64,000 nt of DNA from CAVXNP01 sp963763305. Lineage in GTDB: Bacteria; Pseudomonadota; Gammaproteobacteria; Xanthomonadales; Rhodanobacteraceae. The stretch spans positions 1 through 64,000 of the forward strand of contig CAVXNP010000001.1 in the NCBI GenBank assembly GCA_963763305.1, given 5' to 3'. This document shows, piece by piece, positions 17,048-26,707 of this stretch; position 1 is the stretch's first letter; each line of letters starts with the position of its first letter. The position numbers were made by a program, and so were the translations under genes. The notes under the pieces were generated by a model. That model was given only the letters and a program-made list of their open reading frames with translations, was not told the DNA's origin and searched no databases.

Positions 17048-17608
17048 ATGCTGCACACGCCAAGCCCGCCCAAGGAGGCCACCGGCCCGGCCGACCCGGG
17101 CCTGCCCGCCGAGGGTAACCGCGAAGCACGCTTTGCCGCGCTGCTGCGCAGCCAATACGGGCGTCTGCAGCGGGTTGCCCGCAGCTACGCCCCGCCAGGC
17201 GAACACGAAGACCTGCTGCAGGACATGCTGGTACGGATCTGGCGCGCCCTGCCCGGCTTCGACGGGCGCGCCAGCGTGTCCAGCTGGGCCTGGCGGATCG
17301 CCTTGAATACCGCCTTCGACGCCCTGCGCACCCGCTACGCCCGGCCCGCCATGCAGGTGATGGCCCACGACGACCTGCTGCCGCTGTCGGCGGCCAGCGT
17401 GGGCGACCCGACCGATCCGGACGACCTGCTGCAGTCGTTTCTGCGGCAGTTGTCGCCGATGGACCGGGCCGTGCTGATGCTGTCGCTGGACGACCAGCCG
17501 TATACCGAGATCGCCCGGATCACCGGACTCAACGCCAACGCGGTGGGCATCCGGCTGACCCGGATCAAGCAACGCTTCAACCAGGACTATGTGGAGGACC
17601 AGCCATGA
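17048..17608 (+). CDS. ECF-type RNA polymerase sigma factor
   Basis: 186 residues. Region 2 is at about 30-98 (LLRSQYGRLQRVARSY, HEDLLQDMLVRIWRALPGF, ASVSSWAWRIALNTAFD) and region 4 at about 125-180 (LSPMDRAVLMLSLDDQPYTE, then IARITGLNANAVGIRLTRIK). It overlaps the next gene, a membrane protein, by ATGA at 17605-17608, the arrangement of a sigma/anti-sigma pair. The target promoters are unknown. Confidence 0.92.
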   Translation: MLHTPSPPKEATGPADPGLPAEGNREARFAALLRSQYGRLQRVARSYAPPGEHEDLLQDMLVRIWRALPGFDGRASVSSWAWRIALNTAFDALRTRYARPAMQVMAHDDLLPLSAASVGDPTDPDDLLQSFLRQLSPMDRAVLMLSLDDQPYTEIARITGLNANAVGIRLTRIKQRFNQDYVEDQP

Positions 17609-18255
17609 ACTCATCGAACCACGGGGCGCCGGACATGGGCGCTCTCAAGCAACGTTGGCACGCCGGGGCTGCGACCGAGCCAGCCGCGGGGTGGGTCGAG
17701 CAGATGACCCGGGACATCCACGCGCGCACCCGGCGCCAGGACAGGGCCCGCCGCGCGCGACGCGTGTTCGGCTCGGCCGCGTTCGGCCTTACCCTGGCGG
17801 GACTGGTGGTGTGCCTGGCCATACCCGGCGTCTGGCCGGGCATGCGCGTGGCCCTGGCGCTGTGGTCGGCCAGCCTGATGGCCTGCGTGGTTGGCTTGTG
17901 GTGGGTGCGGCCAACAGCGCCAAGCGTCGTGACGTCGCCGCCGCCGCTGGCCGAACATCTGCAACGAAGCCTGCAGCAGATGCGCCGCGAAATCGCCTAC
18001 CACTATGCGCTGCGGTGGCTCTACTGGCTGCCGTTCTCGATCGGCCTGCTGGCTGCGCTGGCCGGACGGGTGTCGCCACAACCGGATATGTCATGGCTGC
18101 TGGTTGCAGCGACCTTGGTCGCGTGCGGCTGGGGCTTCATAAACGGTCCACGGCACTGGCCACGGCGCTTGGAGCCGGAAGCCGACGCGCTGGAACAACT
18201 GCTGGCCGATGTCGCGCCGACGGCCGGCACCGCCCGGACGCCACGCAACGGCTAG
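17605..18255 (+). CDS. Membrane protein coupled to the ECF sigma factor (possible anti-sigma)
   Basis: 216 residues. A soluble N-terminal helix region (about 1-50) is followed by two membrane helices (about 55-77 and 79-99), a cytoplasmic or periplasmic linker with LQRSLQQMRREIAYHYA, two more helices (about 138-155 and 163-180) and an acidic C-terminal helix (EPEADALEQLLADV). No zinc-binding HxxxCxxC anti-sigma motif is present, so the anti-sigma role is inferred only from the 4-nt overlap and the membrane location. Confidence 0.72.
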   Translation: MNSSNHGAPDMGALKQRWHAGAATEPAAGWVEQMTRDIHARTRRQDRARRARRVFGSAAFGLTLAGLVVCLAIPGVWPGMRVALALWSASLMACVVGLWWVRPTAPSVVTSPPPLAEHLQRSLQQMRREIAYHYALRWLYWLPFSIGLLAALAGRVSPQPDMSWLLVAATLVACGWGFINGPRHWPRRLEPEADALEQLLADVAPTAGTARTPRNG

Positions 18256-18281
18256 TCCGCCGTGGGTGGCGCAGGCCCGGC

Positions 18282-18977
18282 CCAGGGCGGGCTTCAGCCC
18301 ACCGGGCCAATGAAGCGGCAAGGCGCGAGGGCTGGTGGGCTGAAGCCCACCCTACGGAGTTCTGGCGGGTTGCCAGGGTGCCGCGGAGGATCAGCGGCGC
18401 GCGGGCATGCCGGTATGGCGACGCCCGAAGCGTTGCGTAGGGTGGGCTTCAGCCCACCGGGCCAATGGAGCGGGAAAACCGACGAGCTGGTGGGCTGAAG
18501 CCCACCCTACGGAGTTCTGGCGGGTTGCCAGGGTGCCGCGAAGGATCAGCGGCGCGCGGGCATGCCGGTATGGCGACGCCCGAAGCGTTGCGTAGGGTGG
18601 GCTTCAGCCCACCGGGCCAATGGAGCGGGAAAACCGACGAGCTGGTGGGCTGAAGCCCACCCTACGGAGTTCTGGCGGGTTGCCAGGGTGCCGCGAAGGA
18701 TCAGCGGCGCGCGGGAATGCCGGTATGGCGACGCCGGAAGCGTTGCGTAGGGTGGGCTTCAGCCCACCGGGCCAATGGAGCGGGAAGGCGCGAGAGCTGG
18801 TGGGCTGAAGCCCACCCTACGGAGTTCTGGCGGGTTGCCAGGGTGCCGCGAAGGATCAGCGGCGCGCGGGCATGCCGGTATGGCGACGCCCGAAGCGTTG
18901 CGTAGGGTGGGCTTCAGCCCACCGGGCCAATGGAGCGGCAAGGCGCGAGGGCTGGTGGGCTGAAGCCCACCCTACGG
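18282..18977. repeat. 155-bp tandem array of REP pairs, about 4.5 copies
   Basis: GTAGGGTGGGCTTCAGCCCACC (or a close variant) starts at 18282, 18437, 18592, 18747 and 18902, an exact 155-bp spacing. Each unit is an inverted REP pair, with its second arm about 50 bp on, plus a spacer of about 81 bp (GGAGTTCTGGCGGGTTGCC at its start). The copies differ at few positions and the last ends at about 18977, inside the stop region of the next gene. The open frames inside the units are translations of the repeat and not genes. Confidence 0.95.
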
Positions 18978-19664
18978 GGTACTCTCGCTTTCATCCGCGT
19001 CGCGCTTGAAATGGCTGTAGATGCCGTAGCTGAGTCCGACCAGGCCGGTCAGCACCGCGGGCACCAGCAGAGTGCGTTCCTGCAGGTGGCCGAACACCAC
19101 CGCGCCGGCCACGCCGCCTCCGAGGAAACAGCTGAACACCAGTACGCACACACCCACGCGCAAGCGGTCCACCTTCAGACCCAGCAACCAATGTCCGGCA
19201 TACACGCCCAGGTCGGTCAGCATGCCGGTGACATGGGTGGTGCGGAACACCATGCCGCTGTAGGTGCTGGCCATGCCGTTCTGCAGCCCGACCGCGATCG
19301 ACGCCAGGTACAAGCCCAGTTGCGAGTGTCGCGCCAGCAGCGGAACCGCGGCAAACATCAGCATCGATTCCAGCAACAGCGCCACGCCGTAGCGCCGGCC
19401 CAGCTTCAGCGTGCGCTGGCGCACGATCATGCCGCTGGCCATCGCGCCGAAGGCGAAGGTGGCGATGATCAGCACCTCGTGCACGATGTTGGCGGTATGG
19501 GTGGTGCCCAGCGACACGCCGAGCAAGGTGGTGTTGCCGGTGAGGTTGGTGATCGATTCGTGGCGAAAGCCCATCATGCCGACCGCGTTGACCATGCCGG
19601 CCAGGAACGCCAGGATGCCGCCGCCGATCCAGGCCCAGCGCGGCAGCTGGCGCAGGACCGGCAT
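18972..19664 (-). CDS. DUF1275 (YoaK-family) membrane protein
   Basis: 230 residues with about six membrane helices. Family hallmarks are GGGILAFLAGMVNAVGMMGF at the N-terminus, HESITNLTGNTTLLG, and GLQNGMASTYSGMVFRTTHVTG in the middle. Function in the family is not established; some members are assumed transporters. It starts 2 nt after lolA, so the two are probably cotranscribed. Its 3' end runs into the REP array. Confidence 0.88.
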   Translation of the reverse strand: MPVLRQLPRWAWIGGGILAFLAGMVNAVGMMGFRHESITNLTGNTTLLGVSLGTTHTANIVHEVLIIATFAFGAMASGMIVRQRTLKLGRRYGVALLLESMLMFAAVPLLARHSQLGLYLASIAVGLQNGMASTYSGMVFRTTHVTGMLTDLGVYAGHWLLGLKVDRLRVGVCVLVFSCFLGGGVAGAVVFGHLQERTLLVPAVLTGLVGLSYGIYSHFKRDADESESTP

Positions 19665-19666
19665 CT

Positions 19667-20332
19667 TCAGTCCTTGAGCGGGCGGGTGGTCATCACCGGC
19701 AGGTCGCCGATGACGTCGGCGCCTTCGGGCGGGACGAACTCGAAGGTGCCGGCCGGCAGCGGCGCGTTGCGCTTCCAGTCGGAGAAGCGGATGTCGGTGG
19801 TGGCGCCGAGCTGGTCGCGGAACACCATCCGCTGCAGGCCCTGGGCGTCGAACCCGAGGTCGGCGAAGTCGAACTGCGGGTCCTTCGCGGTGGAGCTCAG
19901 GCGCAGCCACTGCAGGCCGTCATGCTCGCCGCGCTCGGTCACCTTGAAGTCCTTGTCCAGCTGCTTCAGGTCGGTGATCACGGTGAGCGGGCTGTGCGCC
20001 TCCTCGGTGCTCTGCACGCGCACGGTGACCTGGTCCAGCTCCGGGTCGTACAGCCACACCCGACTGCCGTCGGCAACGATGGTCTGCTTGTACGGCGCCA
20101 CCGTGTCCCAGCGGAACTGCCGCGGAGCCTCCAGCGCGAAGGTGCCCTGGCTGGTCTTGCCGACCTCGCCGTTGGCGTCAGTCAGGGTCTGGCTGAAATG
20201 CCCGGCAAGCGAGTGCAGGTCCTGCGCGAAGGTGTTCAGGCGCTGGCGCGCCGGGCCGACGGCCGCGTGCACCGCGGCACTGGATGCCAGCGCCAGCAGC
20301 AGCGTGAACGAGGCGAGCAGGAAGCGTTTCAT
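19667..20332 (-). CDS. lolA: Outer-membrane lipoprotein carrier protein LolA
   Basis: Periplasmic chaperone that takes lipoproteins from LolCDE to LolB. 221 residues with a signal peptide ending near SSAAVHA (about 24). Family features are LHSLAGHFSQTLTDANG, APRQFRWDT and FELVP-like FEFVPPEGADV near the C-terminus. The start at 20332 was chosen at the beginning of the signal sequence (MKRFLLASF); the frame extends upstream by 10 codons without support. It follows ftsK, a conserved order in this group. Confidence 0.95.
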   Translation of the reverse strand: MKRFLLASFTLLLALASSAAVHAAVGPARQRLNTFAQDLHSLAGHFSQTLTDANGEVGKTSQGTFALEAPRQFRWDTVAPYKQTIVADGSRVWLYDPELDQVTVRVQSTEEAHSPLTVITDLKQLDKDFKVTERGEHDGLQWLRLSSTAKDPQFDFADLGFDAQGLQRMVFRDQLGATTDIRFSDWKRNAPLPAGTFEFVPPEGADVIGDLPVMTTRPLKD

Positions 20333-20442
20333 TGGTGTCCCAAAAGTGGCCATGACAATCAAAGTGTGGCGAGTGCGGGCTTAACGCCAGCATAGGAGCG
20401 AGGCGGCCGTCAGGGCGACACCGGGCGCGTGGCAGCGCGGGG

Positions 20443-22800
20443 TCAATGCTTCGGCGGCGGCGGCGCCAGCACCTCGCGGTTGCCGTTGTGCTGGGGCGCG
20501 CTGACCACGCCGTCGTTTTCCATCTGCTCGATCAGCCGCGCCGCTCGGTTGTAGCCGATGCGCAGGTGCCGCTGTACACCGGAGATGGATGCCCGCCGGG
20601 TCTGCGTGACGATGGCGACGGCCTTGTCGTACAGCACCGTGTCGGCGTCGCCGCCCTCCTCGCCTTCCTGCGGCAGGCCCGAATCGTTGATGAACTTGCC
20701 GTCGCTGGTGGCCTGCACTTCCTCGAGCACGCCCTCGATGTAGTTGGGCGCGCCCTGCGACTTGAGCCAGTCGACCACGTGGTGCACCTCGTGGTCGTCG
20801 ACGAAGGCGCCATGCACGCGCTCGGGCGTGGCGGTGCCTGGCGGCAGGTAGAGCATGTCGCCGTGGCCCAGCAGCGCCTCGGCGCCGGACTGGTCCAGGA
20901 TGGTGCGCGAGTCGATCTTGGAGGACACCTGGAAGGCGATGCGGGTGGGGATGTTGGCCTTGATCAGGCCGGTGATGACGTCCACCGAGGGCCGCTGGGT
21001 GGCCAGCACCAGGTGCACGCCGGCGGCGCGCGCCTTCTGCGCCAGGCGGGCGATCAGCTCCTCCACCTTCTTGCCCACGATCATCATCATGTCGGCGAAT
21101 TCGTCGATGATGATCACGATGTTGTACAGCGGCTCCAGCGGCTCGGCGACCAGCTCGGGCATCTCCGGATTCGGGCGGAACAGCGGGTCCAGCAGCGGCT
21201 GGCCGGCTGAATCGGCCTCCTTAACCTTCTTGTTGAAGCCGCCCAGGTTGCGCACGCCGACCGCCGCCATCAGCTTGTAGCGGCGCTCCATCTCGGCCAC
21301 GCACCAGCGCAGGGCGTTGGCGGCCTCCTTCATGTCGGTGACCACCGGCGCCAGCAGGTGCGGGATGCCCTCGTAGACAGAGAGTTCCAGCATCTTCGGG
21401 TCGATCATGATCATGCGCACGTCTTTGGCGCTGGCCTTGTACAGCAGCGACAGCACCATCGCGTTGACCGCCACCGACTTGCCCGAACCGGTGGTGCCGG
21501 CCACCAGCAGATGCGGCATCTTGGCCAGGTCCACCACCACCGGCTTGCCGCCGATGTCCTTGCCCAGCGCCAGTGCCAGCGGCGACTTCATCTGGTCGTA
21601 CTTGTCCGACAACAGGATCTCGGACAGGTACACCATCTGCTTCTTGGCGTTGGGGATCTCCAGCCCGATGACGTTCTTGCCCGGGATCACGTCGACCACG
21701 CGCACGCTGACCACCGACAGGCCACGGGCGATGTCCTTGTCCAGGCTGGACACCTGGCTGCCGCGCACGCCGGCGGCCAGCTCCATTTCGAAGCGGGTGA
21801 TCACCGGCCCGGGGAAGGCGTCGACCACCTTGGCCTCGATCTTGAAGTCCTTCAGCTTGAACTCGACCTGGCGCGAGAGCACTTCCAGGGTCTCTTCCGA
21901 ATAGCCCGGCCCCTGCGGCGGCGCGGTATCGAGCAGCGACAACGGCGGCAACTCACCGGGCTGCGAGGCGCCAGTGAACAGCGGAATCTGGTTCTCGCGG
22001 CGGGCCCGGTCGCTCTTGGCTACCGGCTCGGCGGGCGCCTCGATGCGCACCGGCTCGCGTTTGGCCTGGCGCGCGGCGTCGGTTTTCTTGATGGCCTCTC
22101 GCTGCGCGCGGGCCTGTTGTGCCTTGATCGCCTCCGGCGCGCGCTTGAGCTTGGCGCGCAACCAGGCGGCGAGGGTCAGCACGCCCTGCCCGGTCAGGTC
22201 CATCAACCGGAACCAGGACAAGCCGGTGGCCAGCGTCACCGCAATCAGGAATAGCGCCAGCAACAACAGCGGCGCACCGGTGGCGCCGAACGCGTGCAGC
22301 AGCGCATCACCGACCCACACGCCGATGATCCCGCCCACGCCCTGCGGCAGCACTGGCTCGTGAAAATTCAGATACAGCAGCGCCGGCCCGGTGATGAAGA
22401 AGAACACGAAACCGATCAGTCGCAGCGATGGCTCCCACGGGTGCACGCTGCGCGCGCCATGGTGACGCAACACCTGTACGCCCAGCAGCAACAGCAGCAA
22501 CGGGAAGCAGTAGGACACCAGCCCGAAGATCCAGCGCAGCAGATCGGCGATGTGCGAGCCGACCACGCCACCGAAGTTGCGCGTGCGCTCGATCTCGCCA
22601 GCGTTGGTCCAGCTCGGGTCGTGGGCGTTGTAGCTGACCAGGCACACCAGCAGGTACACCGCCAGCGGCAGCAGCAACAACGCGCCAGCTTCGCGCAGGC
22701 GTCGACGCTGCTCGTCGCTCAGCGCCACTTTTTCCTTGGGTTTCTTGATGTTTGCGCTTTGCGCCACCGTGCCTGACTTCCTGGAGAATGCTGCGGGCAA
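20443..22800 (-). CDS. ftsK: DNA translocase FtsK
   Basis: Couples chromosome dimer resolution at dif to cell division. 785 residues. Four or five membrane helices lie within about 38-210, followed by a short basic linker (210-290; much shorter than in E. coli, as usual in this group). The RecA-like motor has Walker A GTTGSGKS and Walker B IIIDEFADMMM, and there is a gamma winged-helix domain (KAVAIVTQTRRASISGVQR, RLIEQMENDGVV). A Met about 10 codons inside the frame is another possible start. Confidence 0.96.
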   Translation of the reverse strand: MPAAFSRKSGTVAQSANIKKPKEKVALSDEQRRRLREAGALLLLPLAVYLLVCLVSYNAHDPSWTNAGEIERTRNFGGVVGSHIADLLRWIFGLVSYCFPLLLLLLGVQVLRHHGARSVHPWEPSLRLIGFVFFFITGPALLYLNFHEPVLPQGVGGIIGVWVGDALLHAFGATGAPLLLLALFLIAVTLATGLSWFRLMDLTGQGVLTLAAWLRAKLKRAPEAIKAQQARAQREAIKKTDAARQAKREPVRIEAPAEPVAKSDRARRENQIPLFTGASQPGELPPLSLLDTAPPQGPGYSEETLEVLSRQVEFKLKDFKIEAKVVDAFPGPVITRFEMELAAGVRGSQVSSLDKDIARGLSVVSVRVVDVIPGKNVIGLEIPNAKKQMVYLSEILLSDKYDQMKSPLALALGKDIGGKPVVVDLAKMPHLLVAGTTGSGKSVAVNAMVLSLLYKASAKDVRMIMIDPKMLELSVYEGIPHLLAPVVTDMKEAANALRWCVAEMERRYKLMAAVGVRNLGGFNKKVKEADSAGQPLLDPLFRPNPEMPELVAEPLEPLYNIVIIIDEFADMMMIVGKKVEELIARLAQKARAAGVHLVLATQRPSVDVITGLIKANIPTRIAFQVSSKIDSRTILDQSGAEALLGHGDMLYLPPGTATPERVHGAFVDDHEVHHVVDWLKSQGAPNYIEGVLEEVQATSDGKFINDSGLPQEGEEGGDADTVLYDKAVAIVTQTRRASISGVQRHLRIGYNRAARLIEQMENDGVVSAPQHNGNREVLAPPPPKH

Positions 22801-23122
22801 GTCTACACAGGGCCGCTGGAGTGCAGAAGGTTTGGCCTGGCGTGCAGACCGGGAATGGGGCCAACCCGGGTTTTGGCCTGGACGCCCGGGTACGTGTGGA
22901 CTTGCCCGGGGTGGGCGCCACGCTGTGGGCTGAAGCCCACCCTCGAGCGCGCAGTCCGGCCTGTCCTGGACCGACGGCTTGCTGTCGACGATACCCTGTC
23001 ACCCGGCGTTGCACGTAGGACAGAGGGTGGTGTGTCCGGAGCGCCGACCTTGCACTTGCGGACTGCGGGGCGAGTCCCGGATGATCGCTTCTGAGCCCTC
23101 GCGCGCCGGTTTCCGCTCGGCC
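22801..23122. other. Intergenic region with a single REP half-site
   Basis: No convincing gene in these 322 bp. A lone REP arm GTGGGCTGAAGCCCAC lies at 22925-22940. The ftsK promoter should be in the left part, but I see no confident -35/-10 pair. Confidence 0.6.
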
Positions 23123-24187
23123 TCAGACCACGCCCTGCAGCGCCGGATGCACCAGCTTGCCGCCCTCGACGTTGATGCCAGCGGCCAGCGGGGCGTAGTC
23201 GCGCCACTGGTTGCCGGCGGCCAGGCGCTGCACGTACGGCAGGATCGCCGCGGAGATCGCCCGCGAGGAGGTCTGCGGCACGGCGCCGGGCATGTTGGTG
23301 ACGCAGAAGTGGGTCACGCCATGCACGTCGTAGGTCGGCTCCTTCCAGGTGGTCGGACGCGAGGTCTCGAAGCAGCCGCCCTGGTCGATCGAGATATCCA
23401 CCAGCACGCTGCCCGGCTCCATCGTCTTGACCATCTCCTCGGTGACCACGCGCGGCGCCTTGGCGCTGGGGATCAGCACCGCACCGACCACCAGGTCGGC
23501 GTTGCGCACTTCCTCGGCCACCGCCGACTCGTAGGCGTACAGCGCGGTGACGTTGGGGCCCATCGCCATCATCTCGGCCAGGCGGTCCTGGCGCTTGTCG
23601 AACACCACCACGTTGGCGCCGGCGGCGGCGGCCAGCGCGGCGGCGTTGCCGCCGGCGGCACCGGCGCCCAGCACCACCACCTTGCCGCGCGGGGTCGAGG
23701 CCATGCCGCCGAGCAGCTTGCCCTTGCCGCCCTGCGGACGGTGCAGCAGCGTGGTGCCGCTCTGGGTGGCGATGCGGCCGGCGATTACCGACATCGGCAG
23801 CAGCAGCGGCAGCGCGCCGTTCTCGTCCACCGACTCGAACGCCACGCCGGTCAGGCCGATGTCCAGCAGCGACTTGGTCAGCGCCGGCTCGGCAGCCAGG
23901 TGCAGGTAGCAGAACAGCAGGTGATGCTTCTTCAGCAGGGCCAGGTCGCCGGCGATCGGCTCCTTGACCTTCACGATCAACTCGCCGGCCTCGTACAGCG
24001 CAGCGGCGTCGGCCACCACGGTGACGCCCTCGCGGACGTAATCGTCGTCACAGAAGCCGCTCTTGTCGCCCGCGCCAGCCTGGATGAACACCTCGTGCCC
24101 GCGACGCACCAGGTCGGCGGCGGCGGCGGGGACCAGGGCAACGCGGCCTTCGAGGGTCTTGGTTTCAGAAGGAATACCGATACGCAT
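23123..24187 (-). CDS. ald: Alanine dehydrogenase
   Basis: NAD-dependent oxidative deamination of L-alanine to pyruvate and ammonium. 354 residues, slightly short of the usual about 370. N-terminal MRIGIPSETKTLEGRVALVP, the substrate-site region ELIVKVKEPIAGDLALLKK with HLAAEPALT, the Rossmann motif VVVLGAGAAGGNAA, and the catalytic-region string GSVLVDISIDQGGCFETSRPT are characteristic. Divergent from trxB with 203 bp between; any Lrp-type control is not visible. Confidence 0.95.
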   Translation of the reverse strand: MRIGIPSETKTLEGRVALVPAAAADLVRRGHEVFIQAGAGDKSGFCDDDYVREGVTVVADAAALYEAGELIVKVKEPIAGDLALLKKHHLLFCYLHLAAEPALTKSLLDIGLTGVAFESVDENGALPLLLPMSVIAGRIATQSGTTLLHRPQGGKGKLLGGMASTPRGKVVVLGAGAAGGNAAALAAAAGANVVVFDKRQDRLAEMMAMGPNVTALYAYESAVAEEVRNADLVVGAVLIPSAKAPRVVTEEMVKTMEPGSVLVDISIDQGGCFETSRPTTWKEPTYDVHGVTHFCVTNMPGAVPQTSSRAISAAILPYVQRLAAGNQWRDYAPLAAGINVEGGKLVHPALQGVV

Positions 24188-24390
24188 GACTAGCGATCCT
24201 GTGAAGTTCGTTCCGGAGCACCGAGGCCCCGAACGTGGGTGGGGAAACGTGATTGAAGCGGCCAGAGCTTGAATCGGCCAGCCCGGTTCCCCATCCTTGG
24301 CGGTTCGAGCCCCGCAAAACGGAAGCCTCCAGACCGCGCGGGACAGGCCAGACCACGACCAAGCCGCCAGCAAACCGAAGGATTATAACG

Positions 24391-25347
24391 ATGAGCACCC
24401 CCAAGCACAGCCGCCTGTTGATCCTGGGTTCGGGCCCGGCCGGCTACACCGCGGCGGTCTATGCGGCGCGTGCCAACCTCAAGCCGACCATGATCACCGG
24501 CCTGCAGCAGGGCGGGCAGCTGATGACCACCACCGAGGTGGACAACTGGCCCGGCGACGTCGAGGGGCTGCAGGGTCCGGCGCTGATGCAACGCATGGCC
24601 GAGCACGCCGAGCGCTTCCACACCGAGATGGTGTTCGACCACATCCACAGCGTGGAGCTGGGCCAGCGCCCGTTCCGGCTCAAGGGCGACTCGGGCGAGT
24701 ACACCGCCGATGCACTGATCATCGCCACCGGCGCCACCGCCAAATACCTGGGCATCGCCAGCGAGGAGAAGTTCAAGGGCAAGGGTGTCTCCGCCTGCGC
24801 CACCTGCGACGGCTTCTTCTTCCGCGACCAGGACGTGGTAGTGATCGGCGGCGGCAACACCGCCGTGGAAGAGGCGCTGTACCTGGCCAACATCGCGCGC
24901 AAGGTCTACCTGGTGCACCGCCGCGACAAGCTGCGCGCGGAGAAGATCATGCAGGACAAGCTGTTCGAGAAGGCCGCCGCCGGCAAGATCGAACTGGTCT
25001 GGAACCACACCATCGACGAAGTGCTGGGTGACGATTCGGGGGTCACCGGGGTGCGGGTGAAGGACGTCAACAGCGAAGCCACCCGCGAGATCGAGGCCAC
25101 CGGCTTTTTCGTCGCCATCGGCCATACCCCCAACACCGGCATCTTCCAGGGCCAGCTGGACATGCACGACGGCTACATCCAGATCCGCAGCGGCCTGCAG
25201 GGCATGGCCACGATGACCTCGGTGCCCGGCGTGTTCGCCGCCGGCGACGTGGCCGACCATGTCTACCGCCAGGCAGTGACCTCGGCCGGCTTCGGCTGCA
25301 TGGCCGCCCTGGATGCCGAGCGCTGGCTGGATCAGCAGACTCGCTGA
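24391..25347 (+). CDS. trxB: Thioredoxin reductase
   Basis: NADPH:thioredoxin oxidoreductase, 318 residues. FAD-binding GSGPAGYTAAVYAARA at the N-terminus, redox-active CATC in the NADPH domain (SACATCDGFF), NADPH-binding VIGGGNTAVEEALYLA and C-terminal FAD motif GVFAAGDVADHVYRQA. The start at 24391 follows GGATTATAACG; the longer open frame from 24253 has no support. It supplies reduced thioredoxin, though no direct link to the TlpA/DsbG pair at 4 kb is implied. Confidence 0.97.
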   Translation: MSTPKHSRLLILGSGPAGYTAAVYAARANLKPTMITGLQQGGQLMTTTEVDNWPGDVEGLQGPALMQRMAEHAERFHTEMVFDHIHSVELGQRPFRLKGDSGEYTADALIIATGATAKYLGIASEEKFKGKGVSACATCDGFFFRDQDVVVIGGGNTAVEEALYLANIARKVYLVHRRDKLRAEKIMQDKLFEKAAAGKIELVWNHTIDEVLGDDSGVTGVRVKDVNSEATREIEATGFFVAIGHTPNTGIFQGQLDMHDGYIQIRSGLQGMATMTSVPGVFAAGDVADHVYRQAVTSAGFGCMAALDAERWLDQQTR

Positions 25348-25450
25348 GTCGACCCGCTGGCTTTCGCCTGCCCCGCAACACGGCCGAGCCGATGACACCG
25401 GCTCGACCGCGCGTGCGGCACACTGGACCGATGCACGCTGGCGTCCGGCC

Positions 25451-26707
25451 ATGAATATCCGATGGAAACTGGTGGTCGTGAAGATCACCCGTCGGCTGTG
25501 GTTTCGCGCCGCGCTGTACGGCGTGTTCGCCGTGGTCGCCGCATTGATCGGCGCACTGGCCGGACCGCTGATCCCCGAGGGGCTGGCCGGCAAGATCGGC
25601 GCCGACTCGGTCGGCAACATCCTGGGCATCCTTGCCTCGAGCATGCTGGCGGTCACCACCTTCTCGCTCTCCACCATGGTGGCGGCCTACGCCTCGGCCG
25701 CCAGCAGCGCCACGCCCCGCGCCTCGGTGCTGCTGATCGAGGACGCCGCCGCGCAACGGTCGCTGGCCGGCTTCATCGGGGTGTTCCTGTTCAGCGTGGT
25801 GGGGCTGGTGGCACTCAGCGCCGGACTCTATGGCGACAGCGGTAGGGTGGTGCTGTTCGCCGCAACGGTGGTGGTGATCATCGTCATCGTGGGCACCCTG
25901 CTGCGCTGGATCGACCAGCTCTCGCGGCTGGGGCGGGTCAACCAGACCATCGACCGGGTCGAAAAGGTCACCCGCCGCGCGATGCAGGTGATCGCCAGCG
26001 AGCCGCGACGCGGCGCCATGCCCTACCAGGCGCCGCCCGCGGAGGCGATACCGCTCGAATGTCCGGACATCGGCTACCTGACCCATATCGACTTCCGGCA
26101 ACTGCAGTCGCTGGCGGAGGAGCACGACCTGCAGCTGTGGCTGGAGGAGGCCACGGGGAACTTCGTCGCCCCCGGCAAGGCGGTGGCGCGGCTGTCCCGC
26201 GCGGTCGACGATTCCCTGCGCGGCCACCTGCTCGATGCCTTCGTCATCAGCGACCTTCGCGAGTTCGACAACGATCCGCGTTTCGGGCTGGTGGTGCTGA
26301 CCGAGATCGCGCAGCGCGCGCTGTCTCCGGCCATCAACGACCCCGGTACCGCGATCGACGTGATCGGCACCATCACCCGTCTGATGTGCGGGTGGGTAGA
26401 GATCCGCCGCAAGGTGGAGGCCTCGCCGGTGAAATACACGCGGCTGTTCGTCCGCGAGCTGGATGATGGCGAACTGTTCGACGACGTCTATCCGGGCCTT
26501 GCCGCGGACAGCGCCGGCCAGCTGGGTACCGCGATCCGCCTGCAGAAGTCGCTGGCCACACTGGGCGCGCTGGGCTACCCCCCCTTCACGAGGGCCGCGG
26601 ACCGGCATGCCGCGCGCGCCCTGTACCTCACCGACCGGGCCCAGCCGTTCGAGAGCGACCGCCAGCACCTGCACCACCTCGCCGCCTGGCGGGCAGGCTT
26701 CGCATGA
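25451..26707 (+). CDS. DUF2254 membrane protein
   Basis: 418 residues. Four N-terminal membrane helices within about 20-155 (VFAVVAALIGALAGPLI, ILGILASSMLAVTTFSLSTM, SLAGFIGVFLFSVVGLVAL, VLFAATVVVIIVIVGTLL) are followed by a cytoplasmic region with ALSPAINDPGTAIDVI, the family signature. Function unknown in the literature as far as I know. The start at 25451 precedes the first helix; it is followed by a FemAB-like gene whose start overlaps by 4 nt. Confidence 0.88.
   Translation: MNIRWKLVVVKITRRLWFRAALYGVFAVVAALIGALAGPLIPEGLAGKIGADSVGNILGILASSMLAVTTFSLSTMVAAYASAASSATPRASVLLIEDAAAQRSLAGFIGVFLFSVVGLVALSAGLYGDSGRVVLFAATVVVIIVIVGTLLRWIDQLSRLGRVNQTIDRVEKVTRRAMQVIASEPRRGAMPYQAPPAEAIPLECPDIGYLTHIDFRQLQSLAEEHDLQLWLEEATGNFVAPGKAVARLSRAVDDSLRGHLLDAFVISDLREFDNDPRFGLVVLTEIAQRALSPAINDPGTAIDVIGTITRLMCGWVEIRRKVEASPVKYTRLFVRELDDGELFDDVYPGLAADSAGQLGTAIRLQKSLATLGALGYPPFTRAADRHAARALYLTDRAQPFESDRQHLHHLAAWRAGFA

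Noticed and set aside
18407..18963. Series of 62-residue open frames in the repeat array
   Set aside because: Each lies within one 155-bp REP unit and is repeated with the unit; the residues follow the palindromes (translations of GTGGGCTGAAGCCCACC). There is no ribosome-binding site and no protein-like composition. The array is annotated as a repeat.
18282..18977. A CRISPR array
   Set aside because: The period is regular at 155 bp, but the 'spacers' are nearly identical in all copies and the repeats are palindromic pairs of the REP type; there are no cas genes.
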